Shown in pieces: positions 23,190-36,499 of a stretch of DNA of 64,000 nt. Origin of the DNA: Bryum argenteum (lineage: Eukaryota > Streptophyta > Bryopsida > Bryales > Bryaceae); NCBI GenBank assembly GCA_037043015.1, contig CM073326.1, positions 7,076,345 through 7,140,344 on the forward strand, given 5' to 3'. The first letter of the stretch is position 1. Each line of letters starts with the position of its first letter. A program made the position numbers and the translations under genes. The notes under the pieces are model-generated. The model worked only from the letters and a program-made list of their open reading frames with translations, searched no databases and was not told where the DNA came from.

Positions 23190-23436
23190 GGTACTACTAA
23201 CCTCTCTCGGGGTGAACATCGTGCTAGTTCCTAACTAGTCGTTAGTGCCTTAGAGATGGCCGGCATGGTATCTCTCCAAAGGGTTTTTGAGGTACCCATA
23301 CAACGAGGTTGAAAAACCACCCACCAAAGTTGGGTGGACTGTAGTGGTGAGCACCATGCCGGCATGGAGAATAGAACCTAGGATCTTCTCGTTGGGGGCC
23401 ATGAGCTTTAACCACCAAGCTAAGGCTTATGGTGTC
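23190..23436 (-). mobile_element. tRNA-derived SINE copy, 3'-truncated
   Basis: Read on the minus strand it begins with a tRNA-like head. An A-box-like TTAGCTTGGTGG is followed about 35 bases later by a B-box-like AGGTTCTATTCTC, then GCCGGCATGGTGCTCACCAC. This is the same order as the full SINE at 60764-61106. The body diverges after about 150 bases and the CTAT tail is absent. Confidence 0.68.
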
Positions 23437-24850
23437 TTTCGTTTGGTGTTAACTATAGGTCAAATGGATAAACGTACTAGTGTTGCTTCAAAAGCAGGAA
23501 GAAGAAGCTACATGTTAGTTTTGATATGCTAAGATGCCAATCTTGTTCATACCATCTTCAATATATCTACCAGTGGTGGGAAAATCAATCAAAAAATCAA
23601 ATTCGATTCCCCTCTTCGCAAATAATTTGCAATTGTTCCCTTATTTGAAAATATTTTACAGAAGAATTCCCCTTAAAATTAAACAATTGTCATTGATGAG
23701 TTTTGGAACTTGGTACGGAGTGTTGAAGGATATAACTTTAATTGAGTATATGGTAAGAATGTTACATATGTATTTCTTAAGTCAAAATCCACTAGAATAT
23801 GAAACATTTGGGGGTCATAGGAATAATAAACAACAAGAGACTTTGAATCAAATATCCGGAGTAAAAGAATCTCTTGTAAAATTACTTCAAACGATGAGAT
23901 TTTATTGTAATTTTAATTATCTAATGCATAGTAATAAAAATGTCAAAAGTATATATTTACAGTCTTTTAGAGGTTGAGTAGTTGTAGATTTATAGGTCAT
24001 ATGCTCATATCTACATGTTCTTAACATTTTGGGTTCCCAAGCAAAAAAGTGACTCCAATTTATATCTATTCCACATATTTGTAGAGACTTTACAGTTGTC
24101 AAGTAGTATGGAGTTACTATTTGTGGCTTGGAATTGTCATGGCATTTATGTATTGCATAGGAACTACCTATAGAAGAAAGAAAGAAATATAAAACAAAAT
24201 AAGAAAAAAACTCTAATACCAAGGAATGATTGAGTTTGACTCCACATAGTTTGGAATTTCAAACATTTTTTTTGCAGAATTTCTTGTTAAAAGTGATATC
24301 CTCCCGACAACTTATAAACTCCTTCAAAAGTAAAAACACTACTCCCATGTCACATTGAACCACATTAGTTGCATGTAGTGAGAAATATAAAAGTCCACAT
24401 CAAAGTGAAGGAAATTTACAAATGTATTTCTCATGCATAATTCTCGAATGAACAATCAATAAGTGAATTAACACTTTCTCATATTGGCAACCGCACAAGT
24501 CGTTGACCGTCCATCAAACTGCGTTGGTGATATGAACAATACATTTATATCAATATACATTTGGTATTACTCATATTGAAATATACAAGTAAACTCTTTG
24601 AAAACTTGGCAAGGTAGTTTTTTACATCACACTAATGTAAAACCCTTCACTTACAAATATTTGCTTTTACTACTTTGATTAACTACTCATGGTCTTAAGT
24701 TAAAGAATCATATATTGCAAGTATTTATCTCCAAACTCAAGCATGTTACAACATTTGGATACCATATGTATATATTTATGAACTCCAAAAAATTCGTAAT
24801 TGATCATATAGAGATCTTCAAACATAGTTTTACTAGAATTTGAGGGATTC
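23437..24850. other. intergenic, AT-rich, no gene seen
   Basis: It includes a 147-codon open frame (23534-23977) with biased AT-rich composition and no recognisable domain. I do not regard it as a gene. No terminal repeats were found. Confidence 0.4.
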
Positions 24851-24853
24851 CTA

Positions 24854-25227
24854 CGGTAACACCATAGCAGGTTTGTTCATAAATAATTCTCAAAAAAGAA
24901 AACGTAAAAAAACAAAAATTACAAGGAGAAAGAAAAGAATAACATTAAAATTGTACCAAAATAAAAACGAAAGTACAGGAAATCAGGGCCACACTAAATT
25001 AGGGTATGTACCGTAGTTAGGTTAACTAAGTATGGCCGCCAAAAATTGATGAAGAATGAAATTAAGATGAAAATTTAAGTACATTTATCTCTTGCACACG
25101 AATAAATTTTTATCAAATAATTAAGAAAACGAATCTCAAAAAAATCATTTTTTGGGATGCGAACCTTATTTTCTCAAAAAAATTAAATATTTGTGCGGCA
25201 GGTGGCGAACCTGCTATGGTGTTACGG
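24854..25227. mobile_element. TA-target MITE downstream of the ERD2-like gene
   Basis: A 374-bp element with TA on each side (24852-24853, 25228-25229). The terminal repeats CGGTAACACCATAGCAGGTT and the reverse complement of AACCTGCTATGGTGTTACGG pair over 20 bases with one mismatch. The interior is AT-rich and non-coding. It ends about 145 bases beyond the ERD2-like stop codon and may lie in or near the 3' untranslated region. TA target suggests a mariner-like origin. Confidence 0.75.
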
Positions 25228-25371
25228 TAATGTTATCACCTATATGAATACGTGTACAAAATGCTTACTAATATAATTTGGATGGTATATGTGATGTTTA
25301 CTTTGCAAGATTCCTAAGTGCATGATTAGAGTTGAGATTTATTCTTTAATATCATAGTTTATTAGAACTAA

Positions 25372-27584
25372 TTACCTCTTGATATAATAGAAGCTGAAAT
25401 CACCCATCATGAAAGTAGAAACAATTTGGCAAACTAGTACCATTCCTGCCCACCATCCTGGCCCAACTATCTTGAGCATACGTTTGTTGCCCTCCACTAT
25501 CTGCTATTCACATAATTTCAAAGCTATTTAAACGGGCCGAATGTTGAAAAACAAGATTTTTGATTACAAGCAATAACTTTGACGAGTTATAATTTCTTCA
25601 TGTAGGGTCTGGTTTGGATGAAATCACTTGGATTGGGTCTAGTTTGTGTGGTGAAAATTTCAGACCCATACAATGAAGAATGAATTCATGGCATGCAATC
25701 TTTAGATTTGACCCACGTGATGTACAGTATGCCTACTATGTACGGTTGAGATCTACTTCTCTTTCCATTTATGACATTCTTTTTGAAAATGTGTTTTTCT
25801 TCTGCTAAAAATGAGTCAAATTGTTCAGGGTTCATAAACTCATTTAAATTTGTTGATTTCTGTGTAAGAGTATGGACTTCATCTGAAAAGAGCTGGACTA
25901 CGATTGTTTTGACTCAAAACAAGAATGTTGTTACCCATAATGAAACCTTTGACTGGATAAATTTCAAGATACATACGTGAAATGCAATAAAGCTTGTTAG
26001 CTAGAGTAATTTGAAAGCTTGGAATCCTATGGTTGAAACTCTTAGACTTCAAAATTAAACAAATCACGTCTTAGAACGGACCGTATGGAGGTTGTTCTAG
26101 GCCACTTGACTATTGGGGTTTTAGAAGTAGATAAGTAGTTAAGGGTGAGGATATCAACCCGAACGGTGTAATAAGCGCAATTCAAGAGCCTTGATACTCC
26201 AAGTGCAAACATGTAATGAGCAATATGAGGCTCAATCACCTGCTCGCAGAATGCAATTGCTCAATACTCCGAGAAATCTGTTTGAATTTGATTTGGATCA
26301 AACAATGCAAGGTATATATAGTGCCAAGCAAAGTCCCGAGGCGGATATGCAAAACATTATGGAAGGTTCTCATAATGCGCTCGAGTAAGAAAGACATAGT
26401 TCCATGGATACTACTTTATCATAAACATTAGTGTTTCTATCACATGCAAATTAACATTGCATTTCAGTATGGCACATATCCCCTCGCAAACTTCGAACGT
26501 GACGAGAGAAGCAAACATGGCCGGATACCAAAGAGATAAGCAAACGTACCCGGATGGATTGCATGAGATTTAGTTGCGGAAGAGCTTGAATGGTCTCCAA
26601 GTAAATACTAAACGCCCACAATGAACGATAGAAAAACGGATACAAAGTACTTGGGTGTAAAACAACCGACATTATTGCACATGGACCCAACTGCATTGAA
26701 CAAAATAATATAATCATTTTTACAAAATGCATCAAAAACAAGTTCTTTATACTTTACCAAGTAACTCATCTTGAGGTTAAAATTTCAAAATTCTAACCTA
26801 ATTTTAGAAATGCCTACTTCAATGAGCTCACTATGTTGAATTACCACGTATTTTGATGAGCTTAAAACATCAAAATGTTAACCTAATTTAGAAAGTCCTA
26901 CTTCAATGAGCTCACTATGTTGAATTACCAAGTATTTTAATGGGAAATGGTCGAGCTCATTAGAGTATGTCGACCTTAATTTGAATTGCATTTTACAAAG
27001 CACCCACAACGTCACAATGAGCGTAAGAAAATCCATCAACACATGAACGTCTTGTTGCATCGCGGAGCTGCAATAAAGACGCGCGAAAAGCAACATCGCG
27101 GTGATCATCTGCGATTTCAACGATAGACCTGTGAACAATAAAAACATCATGAGCCAAATTGAAACTCCATTACATCATCAAAGGTAGGTCAAACAGACAT
27201 TTTATTCATGCCAACCTCAATAGGGTTTTGTTGTATTGTATATATATGTGGAAAACTCTTGACTTTTGTCTGAATGTTTGCAAAAACATGTGTGTTATTA
27301 TGAAGTTTTGCAATCAACTTGATATTTAGTGATGTTTTAGGATGACATTTACCAGAACAAGTCTCTTCGTGACCAATTTTTAGAACGAGGCAACAAAGGC
27401 CCAAGAGACGAACAAGCTCGGCAGCCGCGGTAAGCCAGCGTACGTCAGTGAATACTAGTTTCGTGTAAAAAAGGAATGCGGTTATGATTATGAGCGTCTT
27501 CCATCGTGGTGTTTTTGATGATGATGATGTCTTCTTTTCAGCCGCATTTGGATGTGGCTTCTTTCGCGTATTTGTTGACGCCAT
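25372..27584 (-). CDS. ERD2-like (K/HDEL receptor family) membrane protein
   Basis: A 260-residue multi-spanning protein of the ER-lumen-protein-retaining-receptor family, plant ERD2-like branch. Exons in transcript order: 27353-27584, 26929-27128, 26550-26690, 26159-26239 and 25372-25500; phases agree and the frame is open to TAA. An N-terminal basic/serine-rich extension (about 30 residues) precedes the first helix, as in the ERD2-like rather than the canonical ERD2 branch. Recognisable family stretches are GLSLKSQMITAMLLFARLYC, FKLRSTY..ELDHFPLKY, the Leu-rich segment with YLETIQALPQLNLMQ, HYMFALGVSRLLNC and the C-terminal MMGDFSFYYIKR. Canonical receptors retrieve HDEL-tailed proteins from Golgi to ER. 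Whether this divergent branch binds HDEL is unclear to me. Exon 2 ends inside a segment that is duplicated in the following intron. Confidence 0.83.
26808..26945. repeat. 52-bp direct repeat spanning an exon/intron border
   Basis: The block CCTACTTCAATGAGCTCACT... through to GAATTACCANGTATTTTRATG occurs at about 26813-26862 and 26896-26943. The second occurrence holds the 3' end of ERD2-like exon 2 and its donor site. The first lies inside the following intron and carries a second GTAATTCAAC donor-like sequence. Confidence 0.8.
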
Positions 27585-29105
27585 ATTTTCTATGCATCAA
27601 TCAAACCTAATTTGCTACTGCAAATGTAGTTGTGGTACTTTTTTGCACATGTGATCATTGAACACATTCATTCTTTTGTATGCAAGCTTCACATTTCCAT
27701 GACAAAAGAGCTAGTTGTGGTTGTGTAACACAAGTGATTGAGAGCAAAACATGGTTGAGCTCCTCATGTAATGCCTAGAGATCATGATTTAACGCATGGA
27801 TATTTCTCTAGAATTTATGGTAAATATGAAAATTTAAGGTTCAATGAAATTTCTATTCTATATTAAATTTTCCTCTTTATTAATAGGGTAATTTCACTCC
27901 CAAAGTGTGAAAGTGGCCACCCAAAATTTGCCCAAGATTGTAGTATATTCTCATACCTTGGCAAATTTGTTCAAAACCATTTAATTTATTTCAATTTTAA
28001 AGACACATTTTGGAAAAAAAGTGTCATAAATGGAAATGAATGTAATTTATTTATATTTTATAGTAGGTGAGGAAAATTTAGTCTAGAATTTGGTACTCAT
28101 CCTATGGTTACAATCCTCAAAATACTTCTCAAAACGAAAATTTTCATCTTTGCTTAAGAAAAAAAAGAAAAAAAAGAAAAAAGAAAAGAATAAGAAAAAG
28201 GCAGTTTTGAGGGTAAAGCATAGAAATAAGACCTTAGGGCAATTGGCACCTACCCGGGACCAGGCGGATCCGCGGCTCCTCCAACAGCGGATATCAACCT
28301 CTCAGTAGGGTGCCGTTCACACGGGCGCCCAAGACCTTCAGCCGCTTGCAAACTCCAGTTTTCTCCCACTCCGATCATCTCCTCAATCGTCTCTTCCTGA
28401 TTGTTTCTATGTTTATGGATCCCGGTGTGTCTTACAACGATCATTGGATTGCAGCCGCAATAAGCACGGGTCATCATGGACTCGGAGACCGAGGTAAACA
28501 CAGTCCGGGGGTTTAGATATAGATGGGGAGAATTTTGGGTCCGATCTTTAGTCTTTGAGTTTTCGTAGACGCAACGAACCCACTTTACAAAATACATTTT
28601 GGACTCGGACTTTATCATTTGTGATTAAAACCCTAATTGACAACCTCCTCGGTAACAGTGAGAATTTGACCTTTACCATATTGAGCTCCAAAATGTAATG
28701 CTGCTCTGATTGCAATCATCACTTCGAAATTTTTAAGCTTGTAGTAGAAGTTTCACTGAGAACGGTTCTATTCCGAGGTATACGTAGGTCGGAGGTTGAG
28801 ATACAAACATGGAGAATTTTGGGATCAATCTTTAGTTTTTGGGTTTCGTGGAACTTTAGTTTTGGTTTTTGTTTCTATGGTTGCCTTGGACACGTGAGCT
28901 TTTTCGAAATTCCGAGCTGTTGTTGAAGCTTGTAGTAGAAGTTTCATAGGAAAGAATGATTCTATCAGCCCTAAAGTATTCGTGAACCCTAATGTGCAGT
29001 AGCAAATGTGGTCATTTCTGGTGCGCCAATGGAGTAGGAATCTCTGCGGCATTTTGAAGTGGGTGCTGTAAAGAGACGGTGAATTCCATTGGTGATTTGA
29101 GAGCA
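27585..29105. other. intergenic between divergent ERD2-like and RFC1 genes
   Basis: This gap separates two divergently transcribed genes and should contain both promoters. It has an A-rich AAAAAAGAAAAAAAAG tract (28153-28200) and a GC-rich patch at 28240-28500. In that patch a plus-strand frame ends at a donor-like GAGGTAAAC. I could not link this frame to a neighbour. Confidence 0.4.
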
Positions 29106-32100
29106 ATGGCATCAGGCGATATCCGAAAATGGTTCATGAAGCAGCCTGCTAAAAGCACCCCAGCTGCAACAAGTGTGAGTTTTTTCTCGTCAAGTATTGC
29201 TATCTTCTTCCTTCGTGCTTAGAACTAAAACTGTTGTTGAAACCCCAAGGACCGGATTGTCCTTCCGACATTCGATCTCCCGTGTGTCGTAAGAGAAAGT
29301 GGTTCTACTCTGTTTTCAGGACACGAAGAAAGATGAGGAGAAGAATGGCACAGATGGGAAGTACAAAACTACCAGCAAGTACTTCTCAGAAGGAAGCCAA
29401 TCTAAAGCTCCAGTGGAGGACAGCAAAGCACCAGCGAAGAGGACCAAGGACGCAGACGACGAATTTGCAAAGCCGGTTACCAAAAAAGCTCGGAACGATG
29501 AGACGGAAGAGAAAACGCCGAAGGGGAGAGGGAAGGGGAGAGGTGAGGCTTCAAGTGCCAAGGCAACAGAGGACATGGACATCGATGCGCCACCTGCTGC
29601 AACTGGAACTGGTCGAGGAAGAGGCCGAGGCAGAGGCAGAGGTGGCGACTCTCCGAAGGAGATGGACGTCGATGCTAAACCAGCGACAGGAGGACGAGGC
29701 AGGGGTAGAGGAAGGGGCAAGAGTGATGCATCTTCTGCTGCTGCTGCTGCTGCTGCTGATGATGAGCCTTCTGAGCCTTCTCCGAAGAAACCAGCTCCAG
29801 CAGGACGAGGAGGCCGTGGCGGTGGTGGAGGTAGAGGTGGTGGTGGTGGCGGCTTCAATTTTGGTGCAAGGGAAGCTCCTCCTCACAAGGGCGAGAAGGT
29901 ATGATGCCAAATTTTCTTTACTTGTTTGAGTTTCTTGCATTTCGGTTAATGAGTATACCGACACCTCGATTCCAACTTTTCTTTACTTGTTTGAGTTTCA
30001 TGCATTTCGGTTCATGAGTAAGGTCGTATACCTTAGTATGATGATAGTGCTACGCACAGGTTTTCTAGTAGGTTCATAACCTACTTCTGTGCTTACGGTA
30101 TATCTTGTGATGTGGCGAGCAGGAGGTTCCTCAAGGTGCAGAGGATGCATGCGCAGGATTGACATTCGTTATCAGTGGGACATTGGATAGGTATGTGCTA
30201 CCTCACTTTCTCAGATGAAAAAAGCTCAAACTCTAATCATAGGTAACTCACTATTCACGGATCAGCTTCTGAAGAGGATTGATGCTTGTTAATTGGATAT
30301 TAAAAAATCGAAGTACTGAAGTGACAATATCTTACCTTGTAGAGCTTTACATATGATATGAGTATTTGATCTTTACCAGTTTGGAGAGAGAAGAAGCGGA
30401 GCACCTGATAAAAACGCATGGTGGACGCATCACGGGCTCTGTCAGCAAGAAAACGGTACGAATGTGAGCAATAAAGATTCTGAGTTTCACCAAAAATAGT
30501 GTTTTTGTTTATTAAATTAGTACTGTTGTGTTTACAGGACTATTTGCTAGCTGATGAAGACATTGGAGGTCGCAAGTCACAGAAGGCAAAAGAGCTTGGG
30601 TTCGTACTTATTCACTTCCTTGCTCACTTTCATTCTTTTGGGCAACCGACTCTTATCGTTTGTTTTTCTTCTCCAGAGTGAAGTTCTTGACCGAAGATGG
30701 CTTATTTGACATGATTCGAAAAAGTAAGCCGAAGGAATCTGCAACCCCGTCTCAGCCACCACCACCACCGACGGTACCTGTAAAAGGTTTGTACTTCTCG
30801 AAAGCAACAGTGGTACTTCTTTGGAAGCTTTTTGATCTTAAGTCTTGGTAATTGCTTGTCACAGCTGTGGAAGTGGCGAAATCACCAGTGAAGCCAAAGA
30901 GTGATACTGTTGCGAAAGGAAAAAACAAGATTGAAAACGTGACCTCTTCATCTGTGGTCAATGGGAAGTCGCATGCAGTGGACTCAGAGTCCTGGCCTCA
31001 GAAACATCGACCACAATCTCTTAATGACATCATTGGCAACCAATCTATCGTAAACCATCTCTTCACGCCTTGATATCACTTTCGAGTATTATTATATCTC
31101 GGTAGTATTGCATATGGTTGTTATTTTCTGGGCATCATAGTTTGATTCCTTGCACAGGTCAATCAAGTCAAGGATTGGCTTCTGCAATGGGAGAAGCATC
31201 ATGGAAATCCAGTGAAAGGGAAAAAGGGAAGCAGTAACAGTAACCAAAAGAAGGCTGTGCTTCTGAGTGGGCAGCCGGGTATTGGAAAGACAACTACTGC
31301 TCGCCTTGTCTGTCAGCTCTTGGGTTTTGAGGCTCTCGAGGTAAGTGTATTTTTGCTCTTGTTATCTTGATGCCCCTGTATGCTTATTTTCTATCTATGT
31401 AAAATGCCGTAAGCTCGAGGCAAATAGATCGGAGAATTTCGCTTTCTTTCAGATGCGGCTCTTTTGTAGGGAAGAATTTGAGTTGTTTGTGGCTTTAATA
31501 GGTGAATGCCAGTGACACTCGTGGAAAGTCGGATTCTAACGTGAAGGCTGGTATGGGAGGTAAAACCTCTAATACTATCAAGGAGATGATAAGTAACAAG
31601 TCATTAGACTTCGGCAATAACAGTAGTGACAGGTACATCTTTTTCTTATTCTCCTTTCTAACTTCTGCATGATGGTTGTTTTCAAGATTGTTCTTAAAGT
31701 GGGGTTAAGAAAAACTTCAATGATGACAGGTGGTGATGTTTTGGTTGCTGCTTGCAGAAAGAGTGTGTTGATTATGGACGAAGTGGATGGAATGTCGGGT
31801 GGTGATCGAGGTGGAGTAGCAGATCTCATTTTAAGCATAAAGTCTAGTCATATCCCTATAATCTGCATCTGCAATGACAAATACAGCCAGAAGCTAAAAA
31901 GCCTCATAAATTACTGCCTCCCGTTGGCTTACAGAAAGCCCACAAAACAACAGGTACAGACCAGGCTTCACATATCCTTTTCACTCTTTCCTGAGCTATG
32001 AAATTGCTGATCCAATGAGTATCATCGCAGATGGCCAAGAGGTTAAAAGACATTGCGACAAAAGAAGGACTTCAAGTGGAGGACGTGAGTTTCAAACCTA

Positions 32101-34588
32101 TCAACGTTACTAGTTGTCACCTTTTGCTCGTGCTCTTGCGTAGACCTCTATCATGGCATCACATTTGAAATGATTTTTTGGTTAAAAAGGTGATAGTATC
32201 CAGGTGCTGATTTTGGATGTGTCGTGGAGACTCTTTTATCTCATAGCAGTGAAGATAAAGTGGAAGAAGTGACCAAGATTGATGGAACTAGGTGTTGTGT
32301 GAGTGCAGTTGGCCTTGGAAGAGCTTTCAGAAAGGGTGAACGGCGACATGCGAATGGCCTTGAATCAGTTGCAATACATGAGTTTGAGGTCACAGACTCT
32401 CAAGTATACGGATGTACGCACAAGGCTCATGGCGAGTGCGAAGGACGAGGATGTCTCTCCCTTTTCAGCTGTTGATAAGTCAGTTCCTGCTGTTAAGTTC
32501 ATATCATTATCGTTGCATTTACCAGATTGTGTAGAAGGTATCTGGTTTGTATACCAAGTATTGGTAGCTTCGATACAGAAGGTGCTATATTCGTTATAAA
32601 CATTTCATCGTGAAATTAATTTCTCGCTGTAGGTTACTGGGATTCGAAGGAGGGCGGCTGCGAATGGATCAGCGCTTGGATGCTGCAATGTCAGATATGG
32701 ACCTTGTGCCACTCCTCATTCAGGAAAATTACTTGAATTTCTGCCCAAGTGCAGCTGGTCGAGATGAGAACGGGACTGCTCGAATGGACGCCATAGCTCG
32801 GACTGCCATGAGTATAGCAGAAGGTGACATTGTGAACGTCCAGATTCGAAGATATCGGCAATGGCAACATGCTCAGATGGGTGCCTTTATGTCCTCCATA
32901 ATACCGTACGTCCATCATATCCCTTCATAGAACCATTATGGCTTGTGTTTTGTCATGTGGACACGATCAAGGAGTTATTCTGGTTCCAGTATTCTGGAAA
33001 TAAAGCCCTAAATTCGTGAGCGTGTGGAGTTGTCAGGGCTGCTTATGTACATGGCCGACGAGAAGTGCTAGTCCAGGTATTGTGAAAACCATCTTTCCTT
33101 TCTTTGAGAATTTCCGGCTTTAGAAGCAAGAGTGATTTCGCGTTAAACTTTATTAGTGTAACTGAACTGGAAATACATGCAGGGTGAACGAAACTTCAAC
33201 AGATTTGGGGGATGGCTTGGAAAGAACTCAACGTTCGGGAAGAAAACTCGCCTTTTGGAAGATGTTCATGTCCACCTCCTGGCTTCCCGAATCTGTGAAC
33301 CAACCAGGTAAAAGAGACTATATTTTAGCATATTGCTACCGTCTACACTGACTGGCCTCCAATATTCAATACTCATGTAGACGCAAGCAAATGTTTAATG
33401 GTCTGTAGAGACAATGATTGGAATGGTACTGATGGCTCAGTCGGATCCTGTCTCATGCAGGGAGGCTGTTCGGCTTGACTACTTGCCTCTTCTTTCAATG
33501 CACCTGACGCAACCGTTACACAACTTGCCGAAGGTACATCCATGTGAACAGCATTATTCTTTGTAAGCCAAGCAGGAAGAATACTTGCTGATCAAGATAT
33601 GGCAATGGGTCGTGTTGGATGTTTGTGACAGGACGAGGCAGTGCAACAAGTGGTTGACGTTCTAGAAGAATACTCATTAGATCAAGACGATATGGAAACC
33701 ATCGTTGGCATGGCAACCTTAAAGGTACGATAATTTCTGTAGACTGCTTCAACAGCAGCCAAGATTCTATCTATATGAAATTAACCTTTCATGGTGTGGA
33801 GGTGCAGGGTAGAGAAGGACTCCTCGACGGTGTTCCAGCTGCGACCAAAACCGCTCTTACAAAAACGTACAAACAACGACTAGGCGATCGTCGTGTTCGA
33901 TCTGCTGACTTACTACCAGTGATGTCTCTACCCGGAGCGAAGAAGGTCACGAAGAAGCCAGCTCGAATGAATTTCATGGCGGCCGAAGACGAAGGAGCTG
34001 AAGGGAATCTGGACGATTCCCTAGAAGCTGGTAACTACGATTGTGCACCAAACCTCTTCCTATGTCTCATCAAACTTTGCATCTATGCAGTTTCATCTCA
34101 CGCATGTATTTTGACCTTTTTCTTTAACAGAGGATGAAGATGAAGGCAACGGCGAGGAAGACGACGAGGATTCGCAGCAGAAAGCTTTGGGTTCGTAACC
34201 ATTAAAAATCATTTCTTTCATTTCCAAGTTAAATAGTTGTAACTGAGCTTCTCTAGCACGATCATCAAGATAAATGCCAGCCTGACATTGTTGAGTGATG
34301 CTCTGAACTCGCAGCCTTGTTGTCCGAGTCAAGACCAGGACTGACTTTGAATTTAGATCCTGCCAAAACAAAAGGAGCAGGTACTTATGCGTCGACTTAT
34401 TTTGAGATGGGCTTCTTCTTTTCTTCTTTCAGTTGTTGTGGTCATCCTCATATGAAGCACAAGATGGTGTTATGCTTACAGGAGGCGGTGCAGGAAGAGG
34501 TGGTGGGCGAGGTAGAGGCCGCGGCGGAGGATCGAGTCAACCGAAGACTCCGAAAGCCGCCTCAGCGTCCAAGTCTCGTAAGAAATAA
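29106..34588 (+). CDS. RFC1: Replication factor C large subunit (RFC1), complete
   Basis: The large subunit of the clamp loader that places PCNA on DNA, acting in the nucleus. I assembled 21 exons, the first at 29106-29174 and the last at 34482-34588, encoding 980 residues with all phases matching. Order: MASGDIRKWFMK start; lysine-rich then RGG-rich region (about 100-212); BRCT domain (about 217-300) containing GLTFVISGTLDS and GGRITGSVSKKT; AAA+ module with Walker A GQPGIGKT (421-428) and Walker B IMDEVDG (about 493-499); ERVNGDMRMALNQLQ sensor region; RFC1 C-terminal domain; acidic run; and a final GRGRGRG..SRKK tail. Length matches plant RFC1. RGG tracts at both ends are notable but an N-terminal one is known in plant RFC1. 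Intron 2 holds a short duplication. Confidence 0.95.
29909..30023. repeat. two-copy direct repeat in RFC1 intron
   Basis: TTTTCTTTACTTGTTTGAGT followed by TTC.TGCATTTCGGTT.ATGAGTA occurs at about 29909-29952 and 29977-30020 in the intron after the RGG exon. Confidence 0.75.
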
Positions 34589-35340
34589 TGAATAGGGAGC
34601 ATGAGCTGTGTCTCTTTCGCTCAATTATCATGCAGTTCATTCACTAGATCACCTTTCACTCCCTTAAATGACTTGCGGAATATGTAACTGTTCACCATTT
34701 TCTTTTGTAGTTACGATTTTGACTGCCCTGGCCGAGCGAATGAAGCATATTTCTGTACACCATCATAGGTACACCTGGTATGACATCGAAGAAAAATGGA
34801 ACTTTTTTTATGTTGGTGTTTTCGAAACTCCAGCATTAAACTTCATGGGAAAATCTTTTCAAAAGTGATGGTTGGGGAGATTTACAGTAAGGTCGACGAA
34901 CCTATAACCGACCGGGTACTTGAAAGCAGCCTTTAGATTACCCCTAATTCCGATCATAGAGATGAACAGATTACCCCCAATTCCGATCATAGAGATGAAC
35001 AGTGGCTGCAACTTCGGAGCCTTGACTACTGCCTTGCCGAAATTAGAGGTCACCTTAATTTGAAATTAGTGATCAGGTGGTTTGGTTATGGGGCTAATTG
35101 ACCGCTGTGCATGGATATGTGGAATGTCAAAGAATGGTAATTGCAAATCAGGTGCCATGAATCATAACTCATATTGAATTTGGTGGCTTCTTTAGATTTC
35201 TTGATCGCATTGAGATTTGAGTCGTTACGCTTATGCAATTTTCATTTAAACATACATGAGGCTGCATTGCAACCATTATCAATCACTCATTTTCATTTCT
35301 ATAAGTTCAGGCACTCAAGTTAACATTCGGCTCATTTAGG
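34589..35340. other. RFC1 3' flank with a 34-bp tandem duplication
   Basis: ATTACCCCTAATTCCGATCA and the following GAGATGAACAG are repeated in tandem at about 34936-35002. Otherwise nothing is recognisable. Confidence 0.5.
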
Positions 35341-35342
35341 AC

Positions 35343-35539
35343 AGGGGCTCCTGGAGAGCGTCGCACGCAGAGAGGGTGGCCGGAGGCATGCCTTGGAGTA
35401 TCACAGCTTTTCACTGCATGACGATGATGCAGAATTTCCCGATACTAATGATACAATTCCTCACAATCCGAGAGTGAATGTAGTGAAGCATCGGAGTCCC
35501 CGATTGGCACACAAGCGCATGTCGATTATAGAGGACTAG
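35343..35539 (+). other. possible orphan terminal exon
   Basis: A GC-richer open stretch follows an acceptor-like GGACAG and runs 65 codons to TAG. The predicted peptide contains LLESVARREGGRRHALEY and ends HRSPRLAHKRMSIIED. It has no start codon of its own, and no upstream exon could be found before the RFC1 stop. It could be a last exon of an unrecognised gene, a gene fragment, or chance. Confidence 0.25.
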
Positions 35540-36450
35540 AGCTTCTGCATCAGCATCGCTGTGGATACGACAGAGGAGGTTGTTCGGTGCAGAGACGTGG
35601 TGGCTCTTTCAACTTGCAGCAGCTAACTTCCGCTCAACTAACATCTTCATAGCTTAAATTCAAGCTTCAACTCGCAGCCGAGAATTGGAATTTGGACAAG
35701 TGGTTTGATGATTTGGTGATTTCTCGCTTCATGGTGATTTCTGGCCTTAGCACCCGTAGGAGTGACGACCGGTCAAGACCGGTAGTGACATTGCGGGTCG
35801 TGCAATTATCATAACGTAACATAATGATTAGGCAACAATATTTATAACTTATACAAGATAAATGTTTATCAATTTGCTACATGTGGAGGATATACAAAAC
35901 TTGCTTTACAAAAGTTCATGAAACTGTCCCAATAAGTTATAGAGGGTAGAAGCACTGATTGAATAGCCTTCTCACCTTCGATGCGGAAGTTGGAAGGTCC
36001 CAAAAACCACATAAGATCATTCACATTAGTAAGGGAGATAAGCAAGGAATGAAGTTATGGATGTCGTAGCTTCTTCATGCGAGCAACTTTACGAAAACAA
36101 CTTGTAAACTACGTGCTAGAGTAAAACATAAGCTAATGAAGTTAGTGATATAAAGCGGTAATAAAGTCACATGTGTGCGCACTAAAGATTGATAGAGACA
36201 CTCAAAGTTTGCAGTTCAGCATCCTTGTTGAAGTGTCGCACTTCCAACCACTTTATACCATGTAGTTGTCGCTAGAATGGTAGGTGATGTCTAGAGCTTG
36301 ATGTGTTCTGCTTTTTGTGCCTCATCAAAATCTTGTCAAAGCTTGCCTATGTGGAATTTTTCATCTTCTAAAACGTACGTTTAGCCATCAAATTCTTTGA
36401 AGTTGAAGTGGACGTGCAATTGAGAGTGGAAGTCAGAGCTCCCGACAAAG
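35540..36450. other. intergenic, no gene seen
   Basis: Mixed sequence without open frames of note or repeat ends. Confidence 0.4.
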
Positions 36451-36499
36451 GCATGTGCGACTCTACACCAATCCCAACAATGCAGGGGTAAGGAGGAGC

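Noticed and set aside
23534..23977. 147-codon plus-strand open frame
   Set aside because: AT-rich, with no recognised motif and no flanking gene structure.
28240..28500. Extra 5' exon of RFC1 or of a new gene
   Set aside because: The frame ends at a donor-like site but has no start, and RFC1 already has a family-typical start at 29106.
29316..29964. Long minus- and plus-strand frames over the RGG exon of RFC1
   Set aside because: They are shadows of the GC-biased RGG/Ala-rich coding exon; the correct frame links to the BRCT exon in phase.
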